This document shows, piece by piece, positions 25,227 to 39,650 of a stretch of 54,240 nt of DNA; positions within the stretch are counted from its first letter, which is position 1; each line of letters opens with the position of its first letter. The notes under the pieces were generated by a model, which worked only from the letters and a program-made list of their open reading frames with translations, had not been told where the DNA came from and did no database searches. The DNA is from Steinernema hermaphroditum (Eukaryota > Nematoda > Chromadorea > Rhabditida > Steinernematidae). The DNA lies in the NCBI GenBank assembly GCA_030435675.1, contig JAUCMV010000019.1, positions 1 to 54,240 of the forward strand, given 5' to 3'. The translations under genes and the position numbers were made by a program.

Positions 25227-26437
25227 TTGGAGCAGGAGGGTCAGATGCAGAACTCTTTGTATGAACAAGGCCCTATCTGTCTCGAATTGAAAGTTTTGCA
25301 GGAAACTAAGATAGTCCGCAGGAAATCCAACGAGAGTAGGCGCGTTCGATCAGGCTCGTGCAGTTCGACAAGATCCAATCATAAAAATGCTATGGTACTT
25401 TGGAGCAGGAGGGTCAGATGCAGAGCTTTTGGTATGAGCAAGAGTCCTGCTGTCTCGAATTGAAAGTTTTGCAGGAAACTAAGATAGTCCACAGTAATCC
25501 CAACGGGAATAGGCGCGTTCGATCAGGCTCGTGCAGTTCTACAAGATCCAATCATAAAAATGCTATAGTACTTTGGAGCAGGAGGGTCAGATGCAAAACT
25601 CTTTGTATGAACAAGGCCCTATCTGTCTCGAATTGAAAGTTTTGCAGGAAACTAGGATAGTCCACAGAAATCCCAACGGGAATAGGCGCGTTCGATCAGG
25701 CTCGTGCAGTTCTACAAGATCCAATCATAAAAATGCTATAGTACTTTGGAGCAGGAGGGTCAGATGCAGAGCTTTTGGTATGAGCAGGGGCCCTGCTGTC
25801 TCGAATTGAAAGTTTTGCAGGAAACTAAGATAGTCCGCAGGAAATCCAACGAGAGTAGGCGCGTTCGATCAGGCTCGTGCAGTTCTACAAGATCCAATCA
25901 TAAAAATGCTATGGTACTTTGGAGCAGGAGGGTCAGATGCAGAACTCTTTGTATGAACAAGGCCCTATCTGTCTCGAATTGAAAGTTTTGCAGGAAACTA
26001 AGATAGTCCGCAGGAAATCCAACGAGAGTAGGCGCGTTCGATCAGGCTCGTGCAGTTCGACAAGATCCAATCATAAAAATGCTATGGTACTTTGGAGCAG
26101 GAGGGTCAGATGCAGAGCTTTTGGTATGAGCAAGAGTCCTGCTGTCTCGAATTGAAAGTTTTGCAGGAAACTAAGATAGTCCACAGTAATCCCAACGGGA
26201 ATAGGCGCGTTCGATCAGGCTCGTGCAGTTCTACAAGATCCAATCATAAAAATGCTATGGTACTTTGGAGCAGGAGGGTCAGATGCAGAACTCTTTGTAT
26301 GAACAAGGCCCTATCTGTCTCGAATTGAAAGTTTTGCAGGAAACTAAGATAGTCCGCAGGAAATCCAACGTGAGTAGGCGCGTTCGATCAGGCTCGTGCA
26401 GTTCTACAAGATCCAATCATAAAAATGCTATGGTACT
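25227..26437 (+). repeat. Seven-monomer higher-order repeat, unit 2 (1211 bp)
   Basis: It repeats the monomer order of 24015-25226. GCAGTTCGACAAG occurs at 25361 and 26053, matching 24150 and 24841. A private difference is GTATGAGCAGGGGCCC near 25780. Lacking the one extra base of unit 1, it is 1211 bp. Confidence 0.85.
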
Positions 26438-28673
26438 TTGGAGCAGGAGGGTCAGATGCAAAACTCTTTGTATGAACAAGGCCCTATCTGTCTCGAATTG
26501 AAAGTTTTGCAGGAAACTAGGATAGTCCACAGGAATCCCAACGGGAATAGGCGCGTTCGATCAGGCTCGTGCAGTTCTACAAGATCCAATCATAAAAATG
26601 CTATAGTACTTTGGAGCAGGAGGGTCAGATGCAGAACTCTTTGTATGAGCAAGGACCCTGCTGTCTCGAATTGAAAGTTTTGCAGGAAACTAAGATAGTC
26701 CACAGTAAATCCAACGAGAATAGGCGCGTTCGATCAGGCTCGTGCAGTTCTACAAGATCCAATCATAAAAATGCTATGGTACTTTGGAGCAGGAGGGTCA
26801 GATGCAGAACTCTTTGTATGAACAAGGCCCTATCTGTCTCGAATTGAAAGTTTTGCAGGAAACTAAGATAGTCCACAGTAAATCCAACGAGAATAGGCGC
26901 GTTCGATCAGGCTCGTGCAGTTCTACAAGATCCAATCATAAAAATGCTATGGTACTTTGGAGCAGGAGGGTCAGATGCAGAGCTTTTGGTATGAGCAAGG
27001 GCCCTGCTGTCTCGAATTGAAAGTTTTGCAGGAAACTAAGATAGTCCACAGTAATCCCAACGGGAATAGGCGCGTTCGATCAGGCTCGTGCAGTTCTACA
27101 AGATCCAATCATAAAAATGCTATGGTACTTTGGAGCAGGAGGGTCAGATGCAAAACTCTTTGTATGAACAAGGCCCTATCTGTCTCGAATTGAAAGTTTT
27201 GCAGGAAACTAAGATAGTCCACAGGAATCCCAACGGGAATAGGCGCGTTCGATCAGGCTCGTGCAGTTCTACAAGATCCAATCATAAAAATGCTATGGTA
27301 CTTTGGAGCAGGAGGGTCAGATGCAAAACTCTTTGTATGAACAAGGCCCTATCTGTCTCGAATTGAAAGTTTTGCAGGAAACTAAGATAGTCCACAGTAA
27401 TCCAACGAGAGTAGGCGCGTTCGATCAGGCTCGTGCAGTTCTACAAGATCCAATCATAAAAATGCTATGGTACTTTGGAGCAGGAGGGTCAGATGCAGAA
27501 CTCTTTGTATGAACAAGGCCCTATCTGTCTCGAATTGAAAGTTTTGCAGGAAACTAAGATAGTACGCAGGAAATCCAACGTGAGTAGGCGCGTTCGATCA
27601 GGCTCGTGCAGTTCTACAAGATCCAATCATAAAAATGCTATGGTACTTTGGAGCAGGAGGGTCAGATGCAGAACTCTTTGTATGAACAAGGCCCTATCTG
27701 TCTCGAATTGAAAGTTTTGCAGGAAACTAAGATAGTCCGCAGGAAATCCAACGTGAGTAGGCGCGTTCGATCAGGCTCGTGCAGTTCTACAAGATCCAAT
27801 CATAAAAATGCTATGGTACTTTGGAGCAGGAGGGTCAGATGCAAAACTCTTTGTATGAACAAGGCCCTATCTGTCTCGAATTGAAAGTTTTGCAGGAAAC
27901 TAGGATAGTCCACAGGAATCCCAACGGGAATAGGCGCGTTCGATCAGGCTCGTGCAGTTCTACAAGATCCAATCATAAAAATGCTATAGTACTTTGGAGC
28001 AGGAGGGTCAGATGCAGAGCTTTTGGTATGAGCAAGGGCCCTGCTGTCTCGAATTGAAAGTTTTGCAGGAAACTAAGATAGTCCGCAGGAAATCCAACGG
28101 GAATAGGCGCGTTGGATCAGGCTCGTGCAGTTCTACAAGATCCAATCATAAAAATGCTATAGTACTTTGGAGCAGGAGGGTCAGATGCAAAACTCTTTGT
28201 ATGAACAAGGCCCTATCTGTCTCGAATTGAAAGTTTTGCAGGAAACTAGGATAGTCCACAGGAATCCCAACGGGAATAGGCGCGTTCGATCAGGCTCGTG
28301 CAGTTCTACAAGATCCAATCATAAAAATGCTATGGTACTTTGGAGCAGGAGGGTCAGATGCAGAGCTTTTGGTATGAGCAAGGGCCCTGCTGTCTCGAAT
28401 TGAAAGTTTTGCAGGAAACTAAGATAGTCCACAGTAATCCCAACGGGAATAGGCGCGTTCGATCAGGCTCGTGCAGTTCTACAAGATCCAATCATAAAAA
28501 TGCTATAGTACTTTGGAGCAGGAGGGTCAGATGCAGAGCTTTTGGTATGAGCAAGGGCCCTGCTGTCTCGAATTGAAAGTTTTGCAGGAAACTAAGATAG
28601 TCCACAGTAAATCCAACGAGAATAGGCGCGTTCGATCAGGCTCGTGCAGTTCTACAAGATCCAATCATAAAAA
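26438..28673 (+). repeat. Transitional satellite domain
   Basis: About 13 monomers in mixed order. A rare hybrid, TTGTATGAGCAAGGACCCTG near 26641, recurs near 38470. One monomer at 27303-27474 is 172 bp because CAGTAATCCAACGAGAG joins the left half of one second-window allele to the right half of the other. GCGTTGGATCAGG near 28110 is a private substitution in the otherwise conserved GCGTTCGATCAGG. Confidence 0.7.
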
Positions 28674-31600
28674 TTGGAGCAGGAGGGTCAGATGCAGAAC
28701 TCTTTGTATGAACAAGGCCCTATCTGTCTCGAATTGAAAGTTTTGCAGGAAACTAAGATAGTCCACAGTAATCCCAACGGGAATAGGCGCGTTCGATCAG
28801 GCTCGTGCAGTTCTACAAGATCCAATCATAAAAAATTGGAGCGGAGGGGTCAGATGCATAACTCTTTGTATGAACAAGGCCCTAACTGTCTCGAATTGAA
28901 AGTTTTGCAGGAAACTAAGATAGTCCACAGGAAATCCAACAAGAGTAGGCGCGTTCGATCAGGCTCGTGCAGTTCTACAAGATCCAATCATAAAAATGCT
29001 ATGGTACTTTGGAGCAGGAGGGTCAGATGCAGAGCTTTTGGTATGAAAAAGGCCCTATCTGTCTCGAATTGAAAGTTTTGCAGGAAAGTAAGATAGTCCA
29101 CAGTAATCCCAACGGGAATAGGCGCGTTCGATCAGGCTCGTGCAGTTCTACAAGATCCAATCATAAAAATGATATGGTACTTTGGAGCAGGAGGGTCAGA
29201 TGCAGAGCTTTTGGTATGAGCAAGGGCCCTGCTGTCTCGAATTGAAAGTTTTGCAGGAAACTAAGATAGTCCACAGTAATCCCAACGGGAATAGGCGCGT
29301 TCGATCAGGCTCGTGCAGTTCTAAAAGATCCACTCATAAAAATGCTATGGTACTTTGGAGCAGGAGGGTCAGATGCAGAGCTTTTGGTATGAGCAAGGGC
29401 CCTGCTGTCTCGAATTGAAAGTTTTGCAGGAAACTAAGATAGTCCGCAGGAAATCCAACGAGAGTAGGCGCGTTCGATCAGGCTCGTGCAGTTCTACAAG
29501 ATCCAATCATAAAAATTGGAGCGGAGGGGTCAGATGCATAACTCTTTGTATGAACAAGGCCCTAACTGTCTCGAATTGAAAGTTTTGCAGGAAACTAAGA
29601 TAGTCCACAGGAAATCCAACAAGAGTAGGCGCGTTCGATCAGGCTCGTGCAGTTCTACAAGATCCAATCGTAAAAATGATATGGTACTTTGGAGCAGGAG
29701 GGTCAGATGCAGAGCTTTTGGTATGAGCAAGGGCCCTGCTGTCTCGAATTGAAAGTTTTGCAGGAAACTAAGATAGTCCACAGTAAATCCAACGGGAATA
29801 GGCGCGTTCGATCAGGCTCGTGCAGTTCTACAAGATCCAATCATAAAAATGCTATGGTACTTTGGAGCAGGAGGGTCAGATGCAGAACTCTTTGTATGAA
29901 CAAGGCCCTATCTGTCTCGAATTGAAAGTTTTGCAGGAAACTAAGATAGTCCACAGGAAATCCAACAAGAGTAGGCGCGTTCGATCAGGCTCGTGCAGTT
30001 CTACAAGATCCAATCATAAAAATTGGAGCGGAGGGGTCAGATGCATAACTCTTTGTATGAACAAGGCCCTAACTGTCTCGAATTGAAAGTTTTGCAGGAA
30101 ACTAAGATAGTCCACAGGAAATCCAACAAGAGTAGGCGCGTTCGATCAGGCTCGTGCAGTTCTACAAGATCCAATCATAAAAATGCTATGGTACTTTGGA
30201 GCAGGAGGGTCAGATGCAGAGCTTTTGGTATGAAAAAGGCCCTATCTGTCTCGAATTGAAAGTTTTGCAGGAAACTAAGATAGTCCACAGTAATCCCAAC
30301 GGGAATAGGCGCGTTCGATCAGGCTCGTGCAGTTCTACAAGATCCAATCATAAAAATGCTATGGTACTTTGGAGCAGGAGGGTCAGATGCAGAGCTTTTG
30401 GTATGAGCAAGGGCCCTGCTGTCTCGAATTGAAAGTTTTGCAGGAAACTAAGATAGTCCGCAGGAAATCCAACGAGAGTAGGCGCGTTCGATCAGGCTCG
30501 TGCAGTTCTACAAGATCCAATCATAAAAAATTGGAGCGGAGGGGTCAGATGCATAACTCTTTGTATGAACAAGGCCCTATCTGTCTCGAATTGAACGTTT
30601 TGCAGGAAACTAAGATAGTCCACAGGAATCCCAACGGGAATAGGCGCGTTCGATCAGGCTCGTGCAGTTCTACAAGATCCAATCATAAAAATGATATGGT
30701 ACTTTGGAGCAGGAGGGTCAGATGCAGAGCTTTTGGTATGAGCAAGGGCCCTGCTGTCTCGAATTGAAAGTTTTGCAGGAAACTAAGATAGTCCACAGTA
30801 AATCCAACGGGAATAGGCGCGTTCGATCAGGCTCGTGCAGTTCTACAAGATCCAATCATAAAAATGCTATGGTACTTTGGAGCAGGAGGGTCAGATGCAG
30901 AACTCTTTGTATGAACAAGGCCCTATCTGTCTCGAATTGAAAGTTTTGCAGGAAACTAAGATAGTCCACAGTAATCCCAACGGGAATAGGCGCGTTCGAT
31001 CAGGCTCGTGCAGTTCTACAAGATCCAATCATAAAAATTGGAGCAGGAGGGTCAGATGCATAACTCTTTGTATGAACAAGGCCCTAACTGTCTCGAATTG
31101 AAAGTTTTGCAGGAAACTAAGATAGTCCACAGGAAATCCAACAAGAGTAGGCGCGTTCGATCAGGCTCGTGCAGTTCTACAAGATCCAATCATAAAAATG
31201 CTATGGTACTTTGGAGCAGGAGGGTCAGATGCAGAGCTTTTGGTATGAAAAAGGCCCTATCTGTCTCGAATTGAAAGTTTTGCAGGAAACTAAGATAGTC
31301 CACAGTAATCCCAACGGGAATAGGCGCGTTCGATCAGGCTCGTGCAGTTCTACAAGATCCAATCATAAAAATGATATGGTACTTTGGAGCAGGAGGGTCA
31401 GATGCAGAGCTTTTGGTATGAGCAAGGGCCCTGCTGTCTCGAATTGAAAGTTTTGCAGGAAACTAAGATAGTCCACAGTAATCCCAACGGGAATAGGCGC
31501 GTTCGATCAGGCTCGTGCAGTTCTAAAAGATCCACTCATAAAAATGCTATGGTACTTTGGAGCAGGAGGGTCAGATGCAGAGCTTTTGGTATGAGCAAGG

Positions 31601-34600
31601 GCCCTGCTGTCTCGAATTGAAAGTTTTGCAGGAAACTAAGATAGTCCACAGGAAATCCAACGAGAGTAGGCGCGTTCGATCAGGCTCGTGCAGTTCTACA
31701 AGATCCAATCATAAAAATGCTATGGTACTTTGGAGCAGGAGGGTCAGATGCAGAACTCTTTGTATGAACAAGGCCCTATCTGTCTCGAATTGAACGTTTT
31801 GCAGGAAACTAAGATAGTCCACAGGAATCCCAACGGGAATAGGCGCGTTCGATCAGGCTCGTGCAGTTCTACAAGATCCAATCATAAAAATGATATGGTA
31901 CTTTGGAGCAGGAGGGTCAGATGCAGAGCTTTTGGTATGAGCAAGGGCCCTGCTGTCTCGAATTGAAAGTTTTGCAGGAAACTAAGATAGTCCGCAGGAA
32001 ATCCAACGAGAGTAGGCGCGTTCGATCAGGCTCGTGCAGTTCTACAAGATCCAATCATAAGAATGCTATGGTACTTTGGAGCAGGAGGGTCAGATGCAGA
32101 ACTCTTTGTATGAACAAGGCCCTATCTGTCTCGAATTGAACGTTTTGCAGGAAACTAAGATAGTCCACAGGAAATCCCAACGGGAATAGGCGTGTTCGAT
32201 CAGGCTCGTGCAGTTCTACAAGATCCAATCATAAAAATGCTATGGTACTTGGAGCAGGAGGGGTCAGATGCATAACTCTTTGTATGAACAAGGCCCTAAC
32301 TGTCTCGAATTGAAAGTTTTGCAGGAAACTAAGATAGTCCACAGTAATCCCAACGGGAATAGGCGCGTTCGATCAGGCTCGTACAGTTCTACAAGATCCA
32401 ATCATAAAAATGCTATGGTACTTTGGAGCAGGAGGGTCAGATGCAGAGCTTTTGGTATGAGCAAGGCCCTATCTGTCTCGAATTGAAAGTTTTGCAGGAA
32501 ACTAAGATAGTCCACAGTAATCCCAACGGGAATAGGCGCGTTCGATCAGGCTCGTGCAGTTCTACAAGATCCAATCATAAAAATGCTATGGTACTTTGGA
32601 GCAGGAGGGTCAGATGCAGAGCTTTTGGTATGGGCAAGGCCCTATCTGTCTCGAATTGAAAGTTTTGCAGGAAACTAAGATAGTCCACAGGAAACCCAAC
32701 GGGAATAGGCGCGTTCGATCAGGCTCGTGCAGTTCTACAAGATCCAATCATAAAAATATATTTGGAGCAGGAGGGGTCAGATGCATAACTCTTTGTATGA
32801 ACAAGGCCCTAACTGTCTCGAATTGAAAGTTTTGCAGGAAACTAAGATAGTCCACAGTAATCCCAACGGGAATAGGCGCGTTCGATCAGGCTCGTACAGT
32901 TCTACAAGATCCAATCATAAAAATGCTATGGTACTTTGGAGCAGGAGGGTCAGATGCAGAGCTTTTGGTATGAGCAAGGGCCCTGCTGTCTCGAATTGAA
33001 AGTTTTGCAGGAAACTAAGATAGTCCACAGTAATCCCAACGGGAATAGGCGCGTTCGATCAGGCTCGTGCAGTTCTAAAAGATCCACTCATAAAAATGCT
33101 ATGGTACTTTGGAGCAGGAGGGTCAGATGCAGAGCTTTTGGTATGAGCAAGGGCCCTGCTGTCTCGAATTGAAAGTTTTGCAGGAAACTAAGATAGTCCA
33201 CAGGAAATCCAACGAGAGTAGGCGCGTTCGATCAGGCTCGTGCAGTTCTACAAGATCCAATCATAAAAATGCTATGGTACTTTGGAGCAGGAGGGTCAGA
33301 TGCAGAACTCTTTGTATGAACAAGGCCCTATCTGTCTCGAATTGAACGTTTTGCAGGAAACTAAGATAGTCCACAGGAATCCCAACGGGAATAGGCGCGT
33401 TCGATCAGGCTCGTGCAGTTCTACAAGATCCAATCATAAAAATGATATGGTACTTTGGAGCAGGAGGGTCAGATGCAGAGCTTTTGGTATGAGCAAGGGC
33501 CCTGCTGTCTCGAATTGAAAGTTTTGCAGGAAACTAAGATAGTCCACAGGAAATCCAACGAGAGTAGGCGCGTTCGATCAGGCTCGTGCAGTTCTACAAG
33601 ATCCAATCATAAAAATGCTATGGTACTTTGGAGCAGGAGGGTCAGATGCAGAACTCTTTGTATGAACAAGGCCCTATCTGTCTCGAATTGAACGTTTTGC
33701 AGGAAACTAAGATAGTCCACAGGAAACCCAACGGGAATAGGCGTGTTCGATCAGGCTCGTGCAGTTCTACAAGATCCAATCATAAAAATTGGAGCAGGAG
33801 GGGTCAGATGCATAACTCTTTGTATGAACAAGGCCCTATCTGTCTCGAATTGAACGTTTTGCAGGAAACTAAGATAGTCCGCAGGAAATCCAACGAGAGT
33901 AGGCGCGTTCGATCAGGCTCGTGCAGTTCTACAAGATCCAATCATAAAAATGCTATGGTACTTTGGAGCAGGAGGGTCAGATGCAGAACTCTTTGTATGA
34001 ACAAGGCCCTATCTGTCTCGAATTGAACGTTTTGCAGGAAACTAAGATAGTCCACAGGAATCCCAACGGGAATAGGCGCGTTCGATCAGGCTCGTGCAGT
34101 TCTACAAGATCCAATCATAAAAATGATATGGTACTTTGGAGCAGGAGGGTCAGATGCAGAGCTTTTGGTATGAGCAAGGGCCCTGCTGTCTCGAATTGAA
34201 AGTTTTGCAGGAAACTAAGATAGTCCGCAGGAAATCCAACGAGAGTAGGCGCGTTCGATCAGGCTCGTGCAGTTCTACAAGATCCAATCATAAAAATGCT
34301 ATGGTACTTTGGAGCAGGAGGGTCAGATGCAGAACTCTTTGTATGAACAAGGCCCTATCTGTCTCGAATTGAACGTTTTGCAGGAAACTAAGATAGTCCA
34401 CAGGAAATCCAACGAGAGTAGGCGCGTTCGATCAGGCTCGTGCAGTTCTACAAGATCCAATCATAAAAAAATTGGAGCGGAGGGGTCAGATGCATAACTC
34501 TTTGTATGAACAAGGCCCTAACTGTCTCGAATTGAAAGTTTTGCAGGAAACTAAGATAGTCCACAGTAATCCCAACGGGAATAGGCGCGTTCGATCAGGC

Positions 34601-37200
34601 TCGTACAGTTCTACAAGATCCAATCATAAAAATGCTATGGTACTTTGGAGCAGGAGGGTCAGATGCAGAGCTTTTGGTATGAGCAAGGCCCTATCTGTCT
34701 CGAATTGAAAGTTTTGCAGGAAACTAAGATAGTCCACAGTAATCCCAACGGGAATAGGCGCGTTCGATCAGGCTCGTGCAGTTCTACAAGATCCAATCAT
34801 AAAAATGCTATGGTACTTTGGAGCAGGAGGGTCAGATGCAGAGCTTTTGGTATGGGCAAGGCCCTATCTGTCTCGAATTGAAAGTTTTGCAGGAAACTAA
34901 GATAGTCCACAGGAAACCCAACGGGAATAGGCGTGTTCGATCAGGCTCGTGCAGTTCTACAAGATCCAATCATAAAAATGTATGGTAGCTTTGGAGCAGG
35001 AGGGTCAGATGCATAACTCTTTGTATGAACAAGGCCCTAACTGTCTCGAATTGAAAGTTTTGCAGGAAACTAAGATAGTCCACAGTAATCCCAACGGGAA
35101 TAGGCGCGTTCGATCAGGCTCGTACAGTTCTACAAGATCCAATCATAAAAATGCTATGGTACTTTGGAGCAGGAGGGTCAGATGCAGAGCTTTTGGTATG
35201 AGCAAGGGCCCTGCTGTCTCGAATTGAAAGTTTTGCAGGAAACTAAGATAGTCCACAGTAATCCCAACGGGAATAGGCGCGTTCGATCAGGCTCGTGCAG
35301 TTCTAAAAGATCCACTCATAAAAATGCTATGGTACTTTGGAGCAGGAGGGTCAGATGCAGAGCTTTTGGTATGAGCAAGGGCCCTGCTGTCTCGAATTGA
35401 AAGTTTTGCAGGAAACTAAGATAGTCCGCAGGAAATCCAACGAGAGTAGGCGCGTTCGATCAGGCTCGTGCAGTTCTACAAGATCCAATCATAAAAATGC
35501 TATGGTACTTTGGAGCAGGAGGGTCAGATGCAGAACTCTTTGTATGAACAAGGCCCTATCTGTCTCGAATTGAACGTTTTGCAGGAAACTAAGATAGTCC
35601 ACAGGAATCCCAACGGGAATAGGCGCGTTCGATCAGGCTCGTGCAGTTCTACAAGATCCAATCATAAAAATGATATGGTACTTTGGAGCAGGAGGGTCAG
35701 ATGCAGAGCTTTTGGTATGAGCAAGGGCCCTGCTGTCTCGAATTGAAAGTTTTGCAGGAAACTAAGATAGTCCGCAGGAAATCCAACGAGAGTAGGCGCG
35801 TTCGATCAGGCTCGTGCAGTTCTACAAGATCCAATCATAAGAATGCTATGGTACTTTGGAGCAGGAGGGTCAGATGCAGAACTCTTTGTATGAACAAGGC
35901 CCTATCTGTCTCGAATTGAACGTTTTGCAGGAAACTAAGATAGTCCACAGGAAACCCAACGGGAATAGGCGTGTTCGATCAGGCTCGTGCAGTTCTACAA
36001 GATCCAATCATAAAAATGTATTTTGGAGCGGAGGGGTCAGATGCATAACTCTTTGTATGAACAAGGCCCTAACTGTCTCGAATTGAAAGTTTTGCAGGAA
36101 ACTAAGATAGTCCACAGTAATCCCAACGGGAATAGGCGCGTTCGATCAGGCTCGTACAGTTCTACAAGATCCAATCATAAAAATGCTATGGTACTTTGGA
36201 GCAGGAGGGTCAGATGCAGAGCTTTTGGTATGAGCAAGGCCCTATCTGTCTCGAATTGAAAGTTTTGCAGGAAACTAAGATAGTCCACAGTAATCCCAAC
36301 GGGAATAGGCGCGTTCGATCAGGCTCGTGCAGTTCTACAAGATCCAATCATAAAAATGCTATGGTACTTTGGAGCAGGAGGGTCAGATGCAGAGCTTTTG
36401 GTATGGGCAAGGCCCTATCTGTCTCGAATTGAAAGTTTTGCAGGAAACTAAGATAGTCCACAGGAAACCCAACGGGAATAGGCGTGTTCGATCAGGCTCG
36501 TGCAGTTCTACAAGATCCAATCATAAAAATTAGTTGGAGCAGGAGGGGTCAGATGCATAACTCTTTGTATGAACAAGGCCCTAACTGTCTCGAATTGAAA
36601 GTTTTGCAGGAAACTAAGATAGTCCACAGTAATCCCAACGGGAATAGGCGCGTTCGATCAGGCTCGTGCAGTTCTACAAGATCCAATCATAAAAATGCTA
36701 TGGTACTTTGGAGCAGGAGGGTCAGATGCAGAGCTTTTGGTATGAGCAAGGGCCCTGCTGTCTCGAATTGAAAGTTTTGCAGGAAACTAAGATAGTCCGC
36801 ACGAAATCCAACGAGAGTAGGCGCGTTCGATCAGGCTCGTGCAGTTCTACAAGATCCAATCATAAAAATGCTATGGTACTTTGGAGCAGGAGGGTCAGAT
36901 GCAGAACTCTTTGTATGAACAAGGCCCTATCTGTCTCGAATTGAAAGTTTTGCAGGAAACTAAGATAGTCCACAGGAAATCCAACAAGAGTAGGCGCGTT
37001 CGATCAGGCTCGTGCAGTTCTACAAGATCCAATCATAAAAATGCTATGGTACTTTGGAGCAGGAGGGTCAGATGCAGAACTCTTTGTATGAACAAGGCCC
37101 TATCTGTCTCGAATTGAAAGTTTTGCAGGAAACTAAGATAGTCCACAGTAATCCCAACGGGAATAGGCGCGTTCGATCAGGCTCGTGCAGTTCTACAAGA
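28674..37200 (+). repeat. Large higher-order-repeat block A with indel-prone monomers
   Basis: Markers of this block include GAACGTTTTGCAGG (from about 30594), CTCGTACAGTTC, CTAAAAGATCCACTC (29321, 31523, 33075, 35303), GTATGGGCAAGG (32629, 34850, 36401) and the GGGGTCAGATGCATAAC/CCCTAACTG subtype. Marker spacings of about 1015, 1552 and 2200-2228 bp indicate units of 6, 9 and 13 monomers. Many copies of the GCATAAC subtype have a short or scrambled sequence just upstream in place of GCTATGGTACTT, for example near 28832, 29512, 30019, 30526, 31034, 33787 and 34467 (about 161-bp monomers), and odd forms near 32756, 34978, 36016 and 36528. Confidence 0.8.
29689..30703 (+). repeat. Six-monomer higher-order repeat, block A copy (1015 bp)
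   Basis: The order is: type 2 with CAGTAAATCCAACGGG; type 1; the GCATAAC subtype with AACAAGAGTAGG; a GTATGAAAAAGGCCC monomer; type 2 with CCGCAGG; and type 1 with GAACGTTTTG. The series restarts at 30704. It matches the units at 39826 and 40865 but is about 24 bp shorter because two monomers lack GCTATGGTACTT. Confidence 0.8.
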
Positions 37201-39650
37201 TCCAATCATAAAAATGCTATGGTACTTTGGAGCAGGAGGGGTCAGATGCATAACTCTTTGTATGAACAAGGCCCTAACTGTCTCGAATTGAAAGTTTTGC
37301 AGGAAACTAAGATAGTCCACAGTAATCCCAACGGGAATAGGCGCGTTCGATCAGGCTCGTACAGTTCTACAAGATCCAATCATAAAAATGCTATGGTACT
37401 TTGGAGCAGGAGGGTCAGATGCAGAGCTTTTGGTATGAGCAAGGCCCTATCTGTCTCGAATTGAAAGTTTTGCAGGAAACTAAGATAGTCCACAGGAATC
37501 CCAACGGGAATAGGCGCGTTCGATCAGGCTCGTGCAGTTCTACAAGATCCAATCATAAAAATGCTATGGTACTTTGGAGCAGGAGGGTCAGATGCAAAAC
37601 TCTTTGTATGAACAAGGCCCTATCTGTCTCGAATTGAAAGTTTTGCAGGAAACTAAGATAGTCCACAGTAATCCCAACGGGAATAGGCGCGTTCGATCAG
37701 GCTCGTGCAGTTCTACAAGATCCAATCATAAAAATGCTATGGTACTTTGGAGCAGGAGGGTCAGATGCAGAGCTTTTGGTATGGGCAAGGCCCTATCTGT
37801 CTCGAATTGAAAGTTTTGCAGGAAACTAAGATAGTCCACAGGAAACCCAACGGGAATAGGCGTGTTCGATCAGGCTCGTGCAGTTCTACAAGATCCAATC
37901 ATAAAAATGCTATGGTACTTTGGAGCAGGAGGGGTCAGATGCAGAACTCTTTGTATGAACAAGGCCCTAACTGTCTCGAATTGAAAGTTTTGCAGGAAAC
38001 TAAGATAGTCCACAGTAATCCCAACGGGAATAGGCGCGTTCGATCAGGCTCGTGCAGTTCTACAAGATCCAATCATAAAAATGCTATGGTACTTTGGAGC
38101 AGGAGGGTCAGATGCAGAGCTTTTGGTATGAGCAAGGCCCTATCTGTCTCGAATTGAAAGTTTTGCAGGAAACTAAGATAGTCCACAGGAATCCCAACGG
38201 GAATAGGCGCGTTCGATCAGGCTCGTGCAGTTCTACAAGATCCAATCATAAAAATGCTATGGTACTTTGGAGCAGGAGGGTCAGATGCAAAACTCTTTGT
38301 ATGAACAAGGCCCTATCTGTCTCGAATTGAAAGTTTTGCAGGAAACTAAGATAGTCCACAGGAATCCCAACGGGAATAGGCGCGTTCGATCAGGCTCGTG
38401 CAGTTCTACAAGATCCAATCATAAAAATGCTATGGTACTTTGGAGCAGGAGGGTCAGATGCAGAACTCTTTGTATGAGCAAGGACCCTGCTGTCTCGAAT
38501 TGAAAGTTTTGCAGGAAACTAAGATAGTCCACAGGAAATCCAACGAGAATAGGCGCGTTCGATCAGGCTCGTGCAGTTCTATAAGATCCAATCATAAAAA
38601 TGCTATGGTACTTTGGAGCAGGAGGGTCAGATGCAGAACTCTTTGTATGAACAAGGCCCTATCTGTCTCGAATTGAAAGTTTTGCAGGAAACTAAGATAG
38701 TCCACAGTAAATCCAACGAGAATAGGCGCGTTCGATCAGGCTCGTGCAGTTCTACAAGATCCAATCATAAAAATGCTATGGTACTTTGGAGCAGGAGGGT
38801 CAGATGCAGAGCTTTTGGTATGAGCAAGGGCCCTAGCTGTCTCGAATTGAAAGTTTTGCAGGAAACTAAGATAGTCCACAGTAATCCCAACGGGAATAGG
38901 CGCGTTCGATCAGGCTCGTGCAGTTCTACAAGATCCAATCATAAAAATGCTATGGTACTTTGGAGCAGGAGGGTCAGATGCAGAACTCTTTGTATGAACA
39001 AGGCCCTATCTGTCTCGAATTGAAAGTTTTGCAGGAAACTAAGATAGTCCACAGGAATCCCAACGGGAATAGGCGCGTTCGATCAGGCTCGTGCAGTTCT
39101 ACAAGATCCAATCATAAAAATGCTATGGTACTTTGGAGCAGGAGGGTCAGATGCAAAACTCTTTGTATGAACAAGGCCCTATCTGTCTCGAATTGAAAGT
39201 TTTGCAGGAAACTAAGATAGTCCGCAGGAAATCCAACGAGAGTAGGCGCGTTCGATCAGGCTCGTGCAGTTCTACAAGATCCAATCATAAAAATGCTATG
39301 GTACTTTGGAGCAGGAGGGTCAGATGCAGAACTCTTTGTATGAACAAGGCCCTATCTGTCTCGAATTGAAAGTTTTGCAGGAAACTAAGATAGTCCGCAG
39401 GAAATCCAACGGGAGTAGGCGCGTTCGATCAGGCTCGTGCAGTTCTACAAGATCCAATCATAAAAATGCTATGGTACTTTGGAGCAGGAGGGTCAGATGC
39501 AAAACTCTTTGTATGAACAAGGCCCTATCTGTCTCGAATTGAAAGTTTTGCAGGAAACTAAGATAGTCCGCAGGAAATCCAACGAGAGTAGGCGCGTTCG
39601 ATCAGGCTCGTGCAGTTCTACAAGATCCAATCATAAAAATGCTATGGTAC
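37200..39650 (+). repeat. Bridging satellite domain between blocks A and B
   Basis: Type 1 monomers with GCAAAACTC and CAGGAATCCC dominate. The series around 38267-39023 carries TTGTATGAGCAAGGACCCTG, AACGAGAATAGG and a 174-bp GGGCCCTAGCTG hybrid, resembling 26438-27193. One copy has TCTATAAGATCC near 38578, shared with 51470. Confidence 0.7.

Larger units (their letters stand above)
18393..26437 (+). repeat. Satellite domain built from 346-bp dimers and larger units
   Basis: Two forms alternate in much of this domain. One is GCAAAACTC type 1 with AAACTAGGATAGTCCACAG and AATCCCAACGGGAATA. The other is type 2 with AAGATAGTCCGCAGGAAATCC. Most copies in 18800-23900 also have GCTATAGTAC instead of GCTATGGTAC. 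AAACTAGGATAG is largely confined to this domain, with a few copies up to about 28250. The domain contains internal duplications at offsets of 865, 1212 and 3982 bp. Confidence 0.8.
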